Shown in pieces: positions 24,931 through 35,934 of a stretch of 64,000 nt of DNA. Position numbers and translations under genes: made by a program. The stretch spans positions 10,912,001-10,976,000 of the forward strand of contig NC_135043.1 of the NCBI RefSeq assembly GCF_051020975.1. Reading direction: 5' to 3'. Below the pieces are notes generated by a model. It had not been told where the DNA came from. It did no database searches and worked only from the letters and a program-made list of their open reading frames with translations. Each line of letters opens with the position of its first letter. The stretch's first letter is position 1. Source of the stretch: Osmia lignaria lignaria. Taxonomy: Eukaryota; Arthropoda; Insecta; Hymenoptera; Megachilidae.

Positions 24931-27529
24931 TTTAACTTCTTTGTAACACCATACCTATCCGGTCACATATCCTATGCACAATTAAAAACATAAAATTTTG
25001 TAAATAACTGAACATATTTCAAATCATCTTTTTACATTTCATTAATCATTACTTATATTTAAGTTATATCTTGATTCTTTAAATATCCTAATCTACAGCT
25101 ATAATATTTTATACATAAAATACAAAAGTATTATATATAAAATACAAAATTTCTTACTACTATTACCAAAATAATATTTAATTTTACATTAACACATAAT
25201 AATATAAAATATAAGAACACTGTTATAAATATTTTTACATCAGTTATGTTGATTATTACAATATCTAAATGAGTTAAAATAAATTTATAATTATAATATT
25301 ATTTATACTATAGAAATTCTCTTTATAATTACTCTTCATAATCAATTTAAACCACATAGAATAATTGATATAAATTTAACCTAACACATTACATTATCAG
25401 AGAGTAAGTTTCAATGAATATTTACAATGTTTACATTTTTAATTTTTACAATTATCACACGAATAGGTCCCCCTATATGACATTTAAAACATATTTATGT
25501 TTAACGTAACAAGAAATAGAATTATATGAAAATTTCATACATACATACACATATTATTGAAATTATCAAATTCGTGATAAGATACAAATGAATATAGATA
25601 GAACAAGATTTAAAATTACAACAGATTGAAATAAATGGAAAATCAACAATACAAATAAATTATATATCTAATTACAATACATAATGTTAATACAATGTTA
25701 TTTGTATAGCACAGCAAACTTGTACCTTAAAATAAATACAAAATTAGAAGTTTGAATTATAATTCAGATAATACAGTTATTAAAAAATACTACAAAACTC
25801 AGCTCAATTATACACTAAAAATTCATTGGAATACTTTTGTGAGTCACTGTATATAACCACATCACTAATTTCATTTCTTCAAAAATATTTTAAACTTAAA
25901 CATTTTATTTTCCATCATGACTTGACGATGTTTCTTTTAAACATTCGTTGCTTTCAAATCGGTAGAAAAACCTCAACAATAAATTTTTTCCATTTTTAAC
26001 TAAATCACATCGAGAGAAAGGGACGAAGTCCGAGCAATTCGAGGAAGAACCTAGGAAACGTCAATTTACCTTTGAAATTCTGAAGATTCCGATTTTTCAC
26101 TGTATCATGGGGATCTAATATCGATCATTCATCATCAATGATTCAATTACTGGTTGATTCGATGTTGATTTCGATGGAGATTTATAAATGTTGACAGAGG
26201 GTACGCTTAACGTTGAAAAACTGCCGACATTTTGGCTGCCGACGCCGTTCGCGACGTTGCGTTATTTTCTTGCTGTTTGACTAATCGTTCATAAAACTGT
26301 TATTTATATAATCCATCGTACAAAATAAATAATAATTTACTTTAAGAAATACTCGTACAATCACAACATTTTGTCACAAAATTTTTTAAATATACGGCAT
26401 TGAAATTTTTTAGACGGTCACTTGAATTCTTGGTTAGCTTCCGCCGGAAATTTGTGAAAGCAGAAGATTTAATTTACAATTTTATGATATGCGTGATTTG
26501 TCTTCAGGAAATTTTTCAACAACGATAATATCTATTCTTAATTAGTACCAACAAATTAATCATTTAATATATAATTATATTTTTTATCAAACAATTACTA
26601 TTTATATATACATATATTAATTCATATAATAATCTTCAATACGTACAGCAACAATATAATTGAAATTAAATCAAATTAAGGGCTTGTTGGCGCAAACTTA
26701 TACACTGCTCCACTTAAAAGTGTTTATTTATTTATATTGCAGTTTTATTTATGTTTGTTAAAATTGGAACATAGTTTTACTACTTCTCGCTCTTTACAAA
26801 AGAGCGTTGGCTGTCTTCGATAAAAGCAGAATCAGTGAATACAGATGCAAAAGACTATAATTTTATTTATTTCACTATTTGGTAACATTTTTCATATAAA
26901 TTCAGTGTATTATTTGTAATGCTAAATTTAAAAGCAAGAAAAATCGTATTTTTGTTGACGTATCTTAAATTTGACACCTTTCACTGTACATAACCTCAAT
27001 ATCGTGACTTTACTATTGCAAACATTTTGAAGAAATGTAATTAATAATACTTCTATTAACTGTTGGTAAGTTTTACCTATAATACAGTATTATTTTTAAA
27101 AGCAAACTAATTAAGATGCAATGATTTCTCGTTGCTTCTAAAAATTAGTTTGCAATAGTAAAATGATGATTTTTGAGGTAATTATGATGTATTTGTCTTT
27201 TTACCATAGGTTATCACCAACATTTGATAATTCTTTTATTATTAGTATTTGTTAATTTGACTTTTTTATTAATAATTAGTATAAATTTTTAGGTATAATT
27301 TGGCCTAATTTGTAAAGAGTGGAAGCAACATTTATAGAAGTGTCAGTATCATGGACTGTGGATTTACCAAAAGATTCTTAATATTGATGAGAAGCTAAAT
27401 TTTTAAAATGTATATTTAATAACATTTCTGCTTAATAATTGTTGTTCAAACGATTGGAATTTTAACTACTCTTTTTATGACCTGTTTCCCACTAATCATA
27501 TGTAATACATTATGTACTCACATACATAT
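24931..27529. other. PHRF1 5' region, probably with a non-coding first exon
   Basis: AT-rich interval without supported coding exons. On the minus strand a TGCATAG acceptor at about 24970 precedes the ATG by 40 nt. A CpG-containing patch at 26215-26270 (GCCGACGCCGTTCGCGACG) stands out and could be the PHRF1 promoter or first exon. A GCCGGAAA ETS-like site lies near 26450. These are composition-based inferences. Confidence 0.4.
27009..27162. repeat. Short element with 15-bp terminal inverted repeats
   Basis: TTTACTATTGCAAAC (27009-27023) and GTTTGCAATAGTAAA (27148-27162) are perfectly complementary. A second inner pair GCAAACTAATT/AATTAGTTTGC (near 27102 and 27143) shares the same motif. It could be a small MITE; no target-site duplication is obvious. 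Confidence 0.5.
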
Positions 27530-27713
27530 ATACCGATGTTATGGCATTCGGGGTGTCAGGGACCCCGATGTATCGGTGGCGCTTTCTGCCCACGAGCCTA
27601 ATCATCTTGGGGTGTTAGAGACCCCGAAGCATCAGTGGCTCTCTCTGGATACCGACATTGTGGCATTAGTGGTGCCAGGGACCCCGGAGCGCTGACGGTG
27701 CTCTATGCTCAGG
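27530..27713 (+). repeat. Satellite, 60-bp units, forward orientation (about 3 copies)
   Basis: The unit begins ATACCGA (27530 and 27649, with a diverged copy near 27590). It contains GGCATTCGGGGTGTCAGGGA followed by CCCCGA, and ends in a GTGGCGCTCTCTGC-like tail. The spacing is 59-60 bp. Each unit carries the GGGGT...ACCCC palindrome. GC content is far above the surrounding DNA. Confidence 0.8.
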
Positions 27714-27742
27714 TTATGCTATTTTTTGTCTTTAAGGGCCTC

Positions 27743-27953
27743 AAACAAGTGAGGTTCACGATTTGTTCGTTTTTTGTTCTTATATTTCGCTAGATCCGGT
27801 CAAACCCATCACTATTCCGAACAAGTGAGTTTCACGATTTGTTCGTTTTTCGTTCTTATATTTCGCTAGATCTGGTCAAATCCATCACTACTCCGAACAA
27901 GTAAGTTTCACGATTTGTTCGTTTTTCGTTCTTATATTTCACTATTTGCTTCG
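27743..27953 (+). repeat. Tandem repeat, 76-bp period (2.8 copies)
   Basis: AACAAGTGAGTTTCACGATT starts repeats at 27743, 27819 and 27895, exactly 76 bp apart with only a few substitutions; the third copy is truncated. The sequence is unrelated to the GGGGT...ACCCC units on both sides. Confidence 0.9.
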
Positions 27954-28140
27954 CGGTCCCTGAGAACCCCAAGATTGTATCCGGGGTACCTGAGAACCCC
28001 AAGATTGTATCCGGGGTGCCTGAGAACCCCAGAATTGTTTTCTGGGGTCCTGAGAACCCCAGAATGGTATTAGGGGTTCTCAGGACCCCTTGGACGGTAA
28101 CCGGGGTCCTTGGCACCCCAAGAGGAAACTCGGGGTCCCT
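27954..28140. repeat. Tandem repeat, 30-bp period with GGGGT...ACCCC cores
   Basis: TGAGAACCCC recurs at 27961, 27991, 28021 and 28051, exactly 30 bp apart. It is followed by two diverged units that include an inverted core (GGGGTTCTCAGGACCCC at about 28073). The unit is GGGGTNCCTGAGAACCCCAG plus about 10 AT-rich bases, about half of the 60-bp unit. Confidence 0.85.
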
Positions 28141-28290
28141 GAAACCCCAGATACAATATTGTCGGTAAGCAAAGAGAGTCATTGGTGCTTTGGGGTATCC
28201 GAAACCCCAGATACCATAATGTCGGTATGCAATGATAGTCATTGGTGCTTCGGGGTCCCTGACACCCCGGATAATATCAGGACCGTATGA
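28141..28290 (-). repeat. Satellite, 60-bp units, reverse orientation (about 2.5 copies)
   Basis: GTCGGTA recurs at 28161 and 28221, exactly 60 bp apart. Read on the minus strand the order is ATACCGAC, ATTATGGTATC, GGGGTTTCGGATACCCC, GAAGCACCAATGACT, the same unit as at 27530-27713 but inverted. Confidence 0.8.
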
Positions 28291-28591
28291 AAGGGGCACA
28301 ACCAGTATAAGTTTTTTCCAGAGTTTATTTAATTTACTTCATTTATTTTTTTTTCTTATTAAATAAGCTCATCAAATCGGATAACATTTATGATTATATC
28401 CCTCTTCTGGGTCCCAGCCGAGGACCCCATTTATTTTATTTTTTCCAGTTATTTATACAATTTTATCCCTCATAAAAGGATCCGCTATCATCTCATGAAA
28501 ACTTTGACCCCAGCGTAGTCCTAAGCCGTAAGAGATAGTCATGCTAAGAAAGCGCAAATGAAGCATTCATAATGACGTAATTAGTCTTTTT

Positions 28592-28770
28592 ATACCGACA
28601 TGAAGGCATCCGTGGTGTTAGAGACCCCGAAGCAAGAGGACGCACTTTACATACCGGCAATATGGCGTCCGGGGTGTTAGGGACCCCAGTGCATCGATGG
28701 CGCTCTCTACATACCGACCTGATATCATCGTGGGGTGTCGGAGACCCCAAAGCTCCTGTGATCGGTGGGC
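28592..28770 (+). repeat. Satellite, 60-bp units, forward orientation (3 copies)
   Basis: ATACCGRC starts units at 28592, 28651 and 28711 (59-60 bp). Each contains a GGGGTGTTAGGGACCCC-like core (GTGGTGTTAGAGACCCC in the first) followed by a GCATCGATGGCGCTCTCTAC-like tail. The last unit is truncated near 28770. A related GGGTCCCAGCCGAGGACCCC occurs between the clusters at 28409-28428. Confidence 0.8.
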
Positions 28771-29813
28771 AGTATATATATTGGAGCAAAGGCAATGTTT
28801 CACAACATGATGTAATATAATAATAAACTTATTCTTTGGGTAAGATAAGAATTTAAATTATTTTTCAACATGTGTTATATTCTATACTATTTTATAAAGT
28901 TTTTTACATAATACAGAAATGAAAAGTTTAAATAACCAACAGATTCGATCTCAAGTGCTATCGAAAATATCGTTTTCACTATCGATATATGTATCATCGA
29001 TGGTTTACAATCTGCTTAAACGCACACACATATGTATATACATATATTAAGCTGCTTTGGCTCATCACTTGGATGGGATGAGGTCGTGCAATCGTTGACA
29101 GATTTTTCGTAAGCCCATCATTGTTTTCATCTATTTAAAGTGTATTGTGCGATCACGCAAAAAACAGCACATGATGTAAACATATCACAATAGGTAAATT
29201 AATATGATCACTCTTATGTAAATGAACTCTCAACTTTCATATTGTTCGTTTACTTTCACATTTAAAATGTATATATATGATTTTGGTGTAAAACATTAGC
29301 ACCATATTTTTGAAAGTTATATGTATAATATATGTTTAAAAAAGTGAACCTTTTTGTAGCAAAATAGTTCTGAATTTGTTTTTAAATTCCAATATTAAAG
29401 ACAAGTATTTATTTGTGAAACATTTCTTTTTTATATTTTATGTACCGGTACATTGAATTTTAGGAATAGATTATAGTAGTTGATAGTTCTATTCATAGAT
29501 TAATAAGATATTGATTTATATTTATGAATTCTAAATATTTTCTCTTTTATATTGTTTCAGATTTATAGCAAAAGAGGTGTTCAAAGTATTTATATAACTT
29601 ATAATTCTGACAACTGATTATGTATATTGTTATTAAACTCATACAATATTTAGTATGTATGTATTAATATCACTAATCTACAGAAGAAGATTTGGATTTA
29701 AATATTGGAAGATGTTCAACGTATCAATGTGTCTGTAATTTAAGTTTTGATCAAATCATATATAATATCCACAGATAAGATTTTTAAAACTTTTAAAATA
29801 TATATCATAAAGA
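28771..29813. other. GTPBP1 upstream region
   Basis: AT-rich DNA with no supported coding exon; it should contain the GTPBP1 promoter and 5' UTR. Several microsatellite-like TATATG stretches are present (around 29030-29050 and 29260-29330). No repeat units from the satellite cluster continue into it. Confidence 0.45.
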
Positions 29814-32550
29814 ATGGCAGGAAGTGGGTCCATTATAATGCCATCTATAAAACAACTGCAGGAGAAAGATCATGCATCTATTTCTAACATAGATTATTCT
29901 AGTATTAGAGGAAAAGTATGCTTATTAAAGTTAACATTTTACCTTATGATACGAGGACATAAATTGTGTATTATATATAATCAATTTCAGAGTGTTTTGG
30001 TTAGTCCATCTGAAGATCAGTATGAATTACTACTTAGACGTTTAAAAGAAAGAATTCAGGGTGGTGGAAGTGAAACAATTTTTGATATCGGTATTGGTGA
30101 AGGTACATTGTTTAAAGTAATATTTTCTATGAATAATTATATATATTTGTACTTATAATATGTACATTATTCTAGATGGTTCAGAAGATGGTTTAAAAGA
30201 AGACGAATACGAAGCATCAGTTGCTACTCTTCAGTCTCTTGCTGCAACATTAGAAGCCGACTGTGTACTTCTTCGTCAGAGCAAAGTAGATCAAGGTCTT
30301 ATAGGACAGTATTTAGTGCGAAGGCGTTTAGACACACAAGATTTCTTAGAAATTAGGTCTCTACTTTAGATAATATAAATACTATTAACACTTTGACTGC
30401 CATGTCACTATGTATTACAGATAATATACATATATAACAAAATATTGTGAAAGTAATATATAAGATTTGTTAGGAATGAAAATACTAACTAATAAAATTT
30501 GTAATAGGAGGTGGTTAACGTGTTAAAATAACTATTTCAAGCGATGTCATTAAATAGAACATGTTTAAAAAAAATTTATACAGATTTTGATTACAGGGTG
30601 GCGGTTGTTGGTAACGTTGATGCCGGAAAATCAACCCTTCTAGGTGTGTTAACACATGGGGAACTTGATAATGGTCGAGGTTTAGCACGTCAGAAATTAT
30701 TTCGTCACAAGCATGAAGCTGAAACTGGACGTACTAGTTCAGTTGGGAATGATATTCTTGGATTTGATAGCGTTGGTAGGGTAACAATATTAATAAACAT
30801 ATTACTTCAGTATTATATCCTACATATGCATACATCCTACATTATATTCTACATCTTTTAAAGGTAATGTAGTAAATAAGCCTGAGCATGGTTCTCTGGA
30901 TTGGGTTAAAATATGTGAGAAGTCATCAAAAGTTATTACATTCATTGATCTTGCTGGACATGAAAGATACTTAAAAACAACTGTTTTTGGAATGACAGGG
31001 CATGCTCCTGATTTTGGTAAGAATTTTTGAAAGTACTTAAAAACATATATGTTTCAATAAAAATATTATTTTTAGGTATGTTAATGGTTGGAGCAAATGC
31101 AGGCATTGTTGGAATGACAAAAGAACACCTTGGCTTAGCTTTAGCTTTATCAGTTCCAGTATTTGTTGTAGTTACGAAAATTGATATGTGCCCACCGAAT
31201 ATATTACAAGAAAATTTAAGGCTGTTGATAAGAATCTTGAAATCTCCAGGCTGTAGGAAAGTACCAGTTACAGTGAAAACACCAGATGATGTTGTTGTTA
31301 GTGCTACTAATTTTGTATCTGAACGGTGAGTTTTAATTTACATTATATTCTTTGAGGTGTACAAATATTAAAACTATCAATGTATTTACACAGGTTATGT
31401 CCTATTTTTCAAGTATCAAACGTATCAGGTGAAAATTTAAACCTTCTTAAAATGTTCTTAAACTTATTGACTGCAAGGATGACTAGTCATGACGATGAAC
31501 CGGCTGAGTTTCAAATAGATGATACATATTCAGTACCTGTAAATATCATATACAATAGTAAACTTTGATTGCGAATAAAAATTATTAAAATTTTTGTTAC
31601 ATCCTTGTAGGGTGTCGGTACTGTAGTTTCTGGGACAACTTTGAAAGGTGTTATAAAATTAAATGATACTTTATTACTGGGACCTGATCCTTTGGGCCGC
31701 TTCATTCCAATCGCGGTAAAGAGTATACATAGAAAGCGAATGCCTGTTCGCGAAGTTAGAGGTGGTCAAACTGCTAGTTTTGCATTAAAAAAGATTAAGA
31801 GATCACAAATTAGAAAAGGTATGGTGATGGTCGCGCCTGCGTTAAACCCACAAGCTTGTTGGGAATTTGAAGGAGAAATTCTTGTACTACATCATCCTAC
31901 AACAATAAGTTCTTGCTATCAAGCAATGGGTAATTTTTTTATCTTTTAATTTAAACCTTCATTGATATTTAGGTATTGAGGAAAATGAAACTATTTTCAG
32001 TACATTGTGGAAGTATAAGGCAAACAGCATCTATAATTTCAATGTCACAAGATTGTTTAAGAACTGGTGATAAGGCTTTAGTTCGTTTTAGATTTATAAA
32101 GCATCCTGAATATATAAAACCAGGACAGAGAATGGTATTTAGAGAAGGACGTACTAAAGCAGTAGGCAATGTTGTAAAACTTATTCCATATTCTAATACT
32201 ACCGTTACGCAGGCATATAGAACAAATAAACCGAATAAAGCGTCTCAGAATCGACAGAATTCTTCATCTACGATTCAAGTACGTAATGAAGATAATTATA
32301 TTCCATCTAAAATATATTAAATGCTTTTTCTTCTTCCTAATTGAATTGTGAATTTTTGTATTAGACATTAGATACGACAGAAACAAATTCTTCGTTTGAA
32401 GGACAGACATCGAAGCAAGAAAATTTAATTCAAAAACCTGCTAAAAGTCAGAATAAAAAAAGCAGAGGGCGAAGAGGAGGACGATCTCATAATACTGCAA
32501 ACAGTATTATCCAACCTCTTTCAGAACAGAATCCTCCAACAAAATTATAA
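29814..32550 (+). CDS. GTPBP1: GTP-binding protein 1 (translational GTPase, GTPBP1/2 family)
   Basis: Exons: 29814-29915, 29991-30102, 30176-30356, 30597-30775, 30864-31016, 31076-31325, 31394-31538, 31611-31929, 32001-32278, 32365-32550; 634 residues. G1 is VVGNVDAGKSTLLGVLTHGE, G3 is DLAGHERYLK, G4 is TKID. An EF-Tu-type domain II follows (GVGTVVSGTTLKG) and then domain III (VFREGRTKAVG). The tail is Lys/Arg/Gly-rich (KSRGRRGGRSH). The family is eEF1A-like and linked to mRNA decay and ribosome quality control. Exon 4 was started at 30597 because that gives EIR|VAVVGN; a start at 30592 would hit a stop. Exon 9 was started at 32001 because that gives QAM|VHCGSIRQTA. The hairpin at 32616-32750 lies in its 3' UTR. 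Confidence 0.95.
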
Positions 32551-32615
32551 GTAATCTTTATGTACAAAATCCTTATAACGTGTATATACGTACACATATT
32601 TCACAGGTATAAATT

Positions 32616-32750
32616 GTTTTAAAATTCTCGGAAATTAATGATACTAATTTTTAAACGATCTTTACTAATATTTCTTAAAAGATTTCAAGGTAGATTTAAA
32701 AATTTAAACATTTCCAAACATCTTTAATTAATTTCCGAGATTTCTAAAAC
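32616..32750 (+). repeat. 24-bp inverted repeat in the GTPBP1 3' UTR
   Basis: GTTTTAAAATTCTCGGAAAT (start of arm 32616-32639) and the arm 32727-32750 are complementary at 22 of 24 positions and enclose 87 bp. It could be a small MITE or a folded 3' UTR structure. Confidence 0.6.
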
Positions 32751-33198
32751 ACTGTTTACATTAATTCATGTATTATTTTAGTAATTATTTATATTAAAAC
32801 GTGTATAAAATTGAAAGTTTTATCTCATTATGGGGTCGCGTACATACAGTTAAGAAATGTGATTTCTATCTTATTATGTAGAAAAAAAAACCTGAACTAT
32901 TATCTATAACGCACATTGTGCTTTGAACCCTATTAGAGTACAAATTGTCTTTCACACTTTGACTAAATTACTAAAAATTTAAAGATGTTTTTGAAACGTA
33001 TCAAGAAACATACGTTATATTATTCATAAAGTGTTTTATTTTTATAAGCAGGAGTGTATCTTAATAAAATAATATTGAGTAAATATAATCTGTATAAAAA
33101 ATGTATATATTTGTTTTTTTTTACAACATTTATAGTCACAATTATGTTAGACTGAGAAATTATTCAAATAAAAGTTTGACAAACGTGTATCTTAAAAA

Positions 33199-33382
33199 GA
33201 CCGCCATGAATTGAAATTTTTTCAATTCGATCCTAGCGCCATCTCTACAAAAATGGCTGAAACTACTCAACAAGTTACCGATTGATTTTCTTTTTTCGAT
33301 CGGTAACTTGTTGAGTAGTTTCAGCCATTTTCGTAGAGATGGCGCTAGAATCGAATTGAAAAAATTTCAATTTATGGCGGTC
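33199..33382. mobile_element. Long near-perfect hairpin element (foldback MITE-like)
   Basis: The left arm 33199-33282 and right arm 33299-33382 are 84 bp each and complementary at 81 positions, around a 16-nt loop. Arm landmarks are GACCGCCAT at the outer end, AGCGCCATCTCTAC, AAAATGGCTGAAACTACTCA and GTTACCGAT at the loop. Pairing weakens outside (AAAAA versus AAAAT). No coding capacity. The composite repeat at 12366-12600 is a diverged relative. Confidence 0.85.
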
Positions 33383-33948
33383 ATTTTGAAAGTCTATAAA
33401 AAGCATTCTTATCTACAATTGATCTCAATTTTATTTCTGGGTTATTTATTTAATGTTCGTAATTTCTTTTCTCAGTTATTTGTATATATAACATTCAGAT
33501 TGGGTTGCATCAAACAAATTTGACATCGCTTAGAAATTAACATTTTTAAATGGAATTTTAAATATCATAAGGTGGAGGTTATGTTTACTAATAAACGCTA
33601 AAAAATGAGATGAGGAGTGATGGAGTCTGACGCAATGAGGACTGATCTATTTGTCCTCGATAACAGAAAAATAAGAACAAAATGAAAGATCATTGATCAG
33701 TATTCGTTCGCCGACTGTTTTTAACAACATATGTAGTTAAACATTTAAAAAAATTGTTACTAAAATCAAAACGTTCATTGTACAGGTTACCTGTATACTG
33801 AAATAGTAATTAAGAAATAGTTTAATTAGACTGTTGCTAGTAATATTTCTTTTAATTTTGCAAAACTATACACAGTGATTACAACAAATAACATTTTGTA
33901 ATTATACAAGATAAATACATTATTGCTATTGATATATTACTTTGAAAA

Positions 33949-35934
33949 ATGCCGGATATTAAAGTTACTCCTTTGGGAGCTGGCCAAGATGTTGGAAGAA
34001 GTTGCATTCTGGTTTCAATGGGTGGAAAGAATATCATGTTAGATTGTGGTATGCACATGGGTTTCAATGATGAAAGACGATTCCCAGATTTCTCATACAT
34101 AGTTCCAGAAGGTCCAGCCACCAATCATATTGATTGTGTGATTATTTCACATTTTCATTTAGATCATTGTGGTGCTTTACCATATTTTACAGAAATGGTA
34201 AATATATTTAAAAAAAAAAAGACGAATTACAGCCTTAAACATATTTGTATAAATGACTTTATATTCAGGTAGGTTATACTGGTCCAATTTATATGACACA
34301 TCCAACAAAAGCTATTGCTCCAATATTGCTTGAAGATATGAGGAAAGTTGCAGTGGAGCGTAAGGGAGAAAGCAATTTCTTCACTTCACAAATGATAAAA
34401 GATTGTATGAAAAAAGTTATAGCTGTTACATTGCATCAGTCTGTAATGGTTGACTCAGAACTAGAAATAAAAGCGTATTATGCAGGACATGTTCTTGGTG
34501 CTGCAATGTTTTGGGTTCGTGTTGGATCACAATCAATTGTATATACTGGTGACTACAATATGACTCCTGATAGACATTTAGGTGCTGCATGGATAGATAA
34601 ATGCAGGCCAGATTTACTAATATCAGAATCGACATATGCAACAACTATCAGAGATTCAAAAAGATGCAGAGAAAGAGATTTCCTTAAAAAAGTATGTTTA
34701 AAGAATCAGGTGCATGTTATGTTCTATCTTCGACTTACATAATCATTTTTTCAGGTTCATGAATGTATAGACAGAGGTGGAAAAGTATTAATTCCTGTAT
34801 TTGCTCTTGGACGTGCACAAGAACTTTGTATACTATTAGAAACATACTGGGAGCGAATGAATTTAAAAGTCCCTGTATATTTTGCTCTAGGATTAACTGA
34901 AAAAGCTAATAATTACTACAAAATGTTTATTACTTGGACCAATCAAAAAATTAAGAAAACTTTTGTACAACGTAATATGTTTGATTTTAAACACATAAAA
35001 CCATTTGACAAATCATATATTGATAATCCTGGAGCTATGGTAGTGTTTGCTACTCCAGGAATGTTACATGCAGGACTGTCGTTACAGATTTTTAAAAAAT
35101 GGGCTCCAAACGAAGCGAACATGGTTATTATGCCTGGATTCTGTGTTCAAGGTACTGTTGGACACAAAGTATTGAATGGTTCCAGAAGAATTGAATTTGA
35201 AAATCGACAAATCGTAGAAGTTAAAATGGCAGTAGAGTATATGTCTTTCTCTGCGCATGCTGATGCCAAAGGTATCATGCAATTAATACAGTACTGTGAA
35301 CCGAAAAATGTTATGTTGGTGCATGGAGAATTTGCTAAAATGGAGTTCTTAAAAGAGAAAATAAAACAAGAGTTTGGAACCAATTGTTACAATCCTGCAA
35401 ATGGAGAAACTTGTATTATCACAACCATTTCCAAAGTACCAGTCGATGCTTCTTTAGCATTGTTAAAAGCTGAAGCAAAAAGATATTCAGCTTTGCCACC
35501 AGATCCTAAAAGACGAAGATTACTTCACAGTATTTTAATGTTACGAGAAGACGGAGCGTGCCTCGTGGATGCTGATGAGGTAATTATTATATTCTATTCT
35601 ATTTAGTTAATATATAAATAATCATAAATTTTTTTCTTTTAAGGTGACAAAAGCAGCAGGTATAACAAAACACGTTGTACGTTTTACATCTACCGTTCAA
35701 GTAAGGGATCCCGGTCCAGCACAATCGACAACCTTAAAATTATTACAACCATTGAAGGAAAGATTATCAGGTTGGACAGTTCAATTAACAGATGGATCAA
35801 TATCTGTTGAATCTGTTTTAGTAAAAGTAGAAGGTGATGAAGATGATCAAAAAAGTGTATATGTTTCATGGACAAATCAGGATGAAGATTTAGGTAGTTA
35901 CATTCTAGGATTTTTACAAACTATGTTGAATTAA
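33949..35934 (+). CDS. IntS11: Integrator complex subunit 11 (RNA endonuclease)
   Basis: IntS11 is the catalytic endonuclease of the Integrator complex, cleaving snRNA and promoter-proximal transcripts in the nucleus. Exons: 33949-34197, 34269-34691, 34755-35579, 35644-35934; 595 residues, close to the roughly 600 of animal orthologues. Metallo-beta-lactamase motifs are intact: D32 in LDCGMH, the signature SHFHLDHCG (H68, H70, D72, H73), YYAGHVLGA, YTGDYN. The beta-CASP motifs follow: SESTYATT, PVFALGRAQE, and SFSAHAD with the HGEF element. An N-terminal TPLGAGQDVGRSC separates it from CPSF73. The C-terminal domain, partner of IntS9, is in the last exon. All active-site residues are present, so it should be a working nuclease. 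Confidence 0.97.

Larger units (their letters stand above)
32551..33948. other. GTPBP1 3' flank / IntS11 5' flank
   Basis: This 1.4-kb interval contains a 3' UTR inverted repeat (32616-32750), AATAAA signals near 33062 and 33166, the long hairpin element (33199-33382) and the IntS11 promoter. No coding exon is supported; the 71-codon ORF at 33308-33523 is half repeat. Confidence 0.5.

Noticed and set aside
27954..28140. CRISPR-like array of regular 30-bp repeats
   Set aside because: The units are contiguous tandem repeats without unique spacers, and the window is nuclear eukaryotic DNA.
27856..28299. 147-codon minus-strand ORF (and 27477-27695, 28090-28290, 28544-28803 ORFs) in the satellite cluster
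   Set aside because: Open only because the repeat periods are multiples of three; no splice context, no resemblance to a known family, and all reading frames of the repeat show similar openness.
30544..30596. ATG at 30544 as an internal start of GTPBP1
   Set aside because: Sequence from 30544 to 30596 is intron; the conserved EIR|VAVVGN junction needs the acceptor at 30596.
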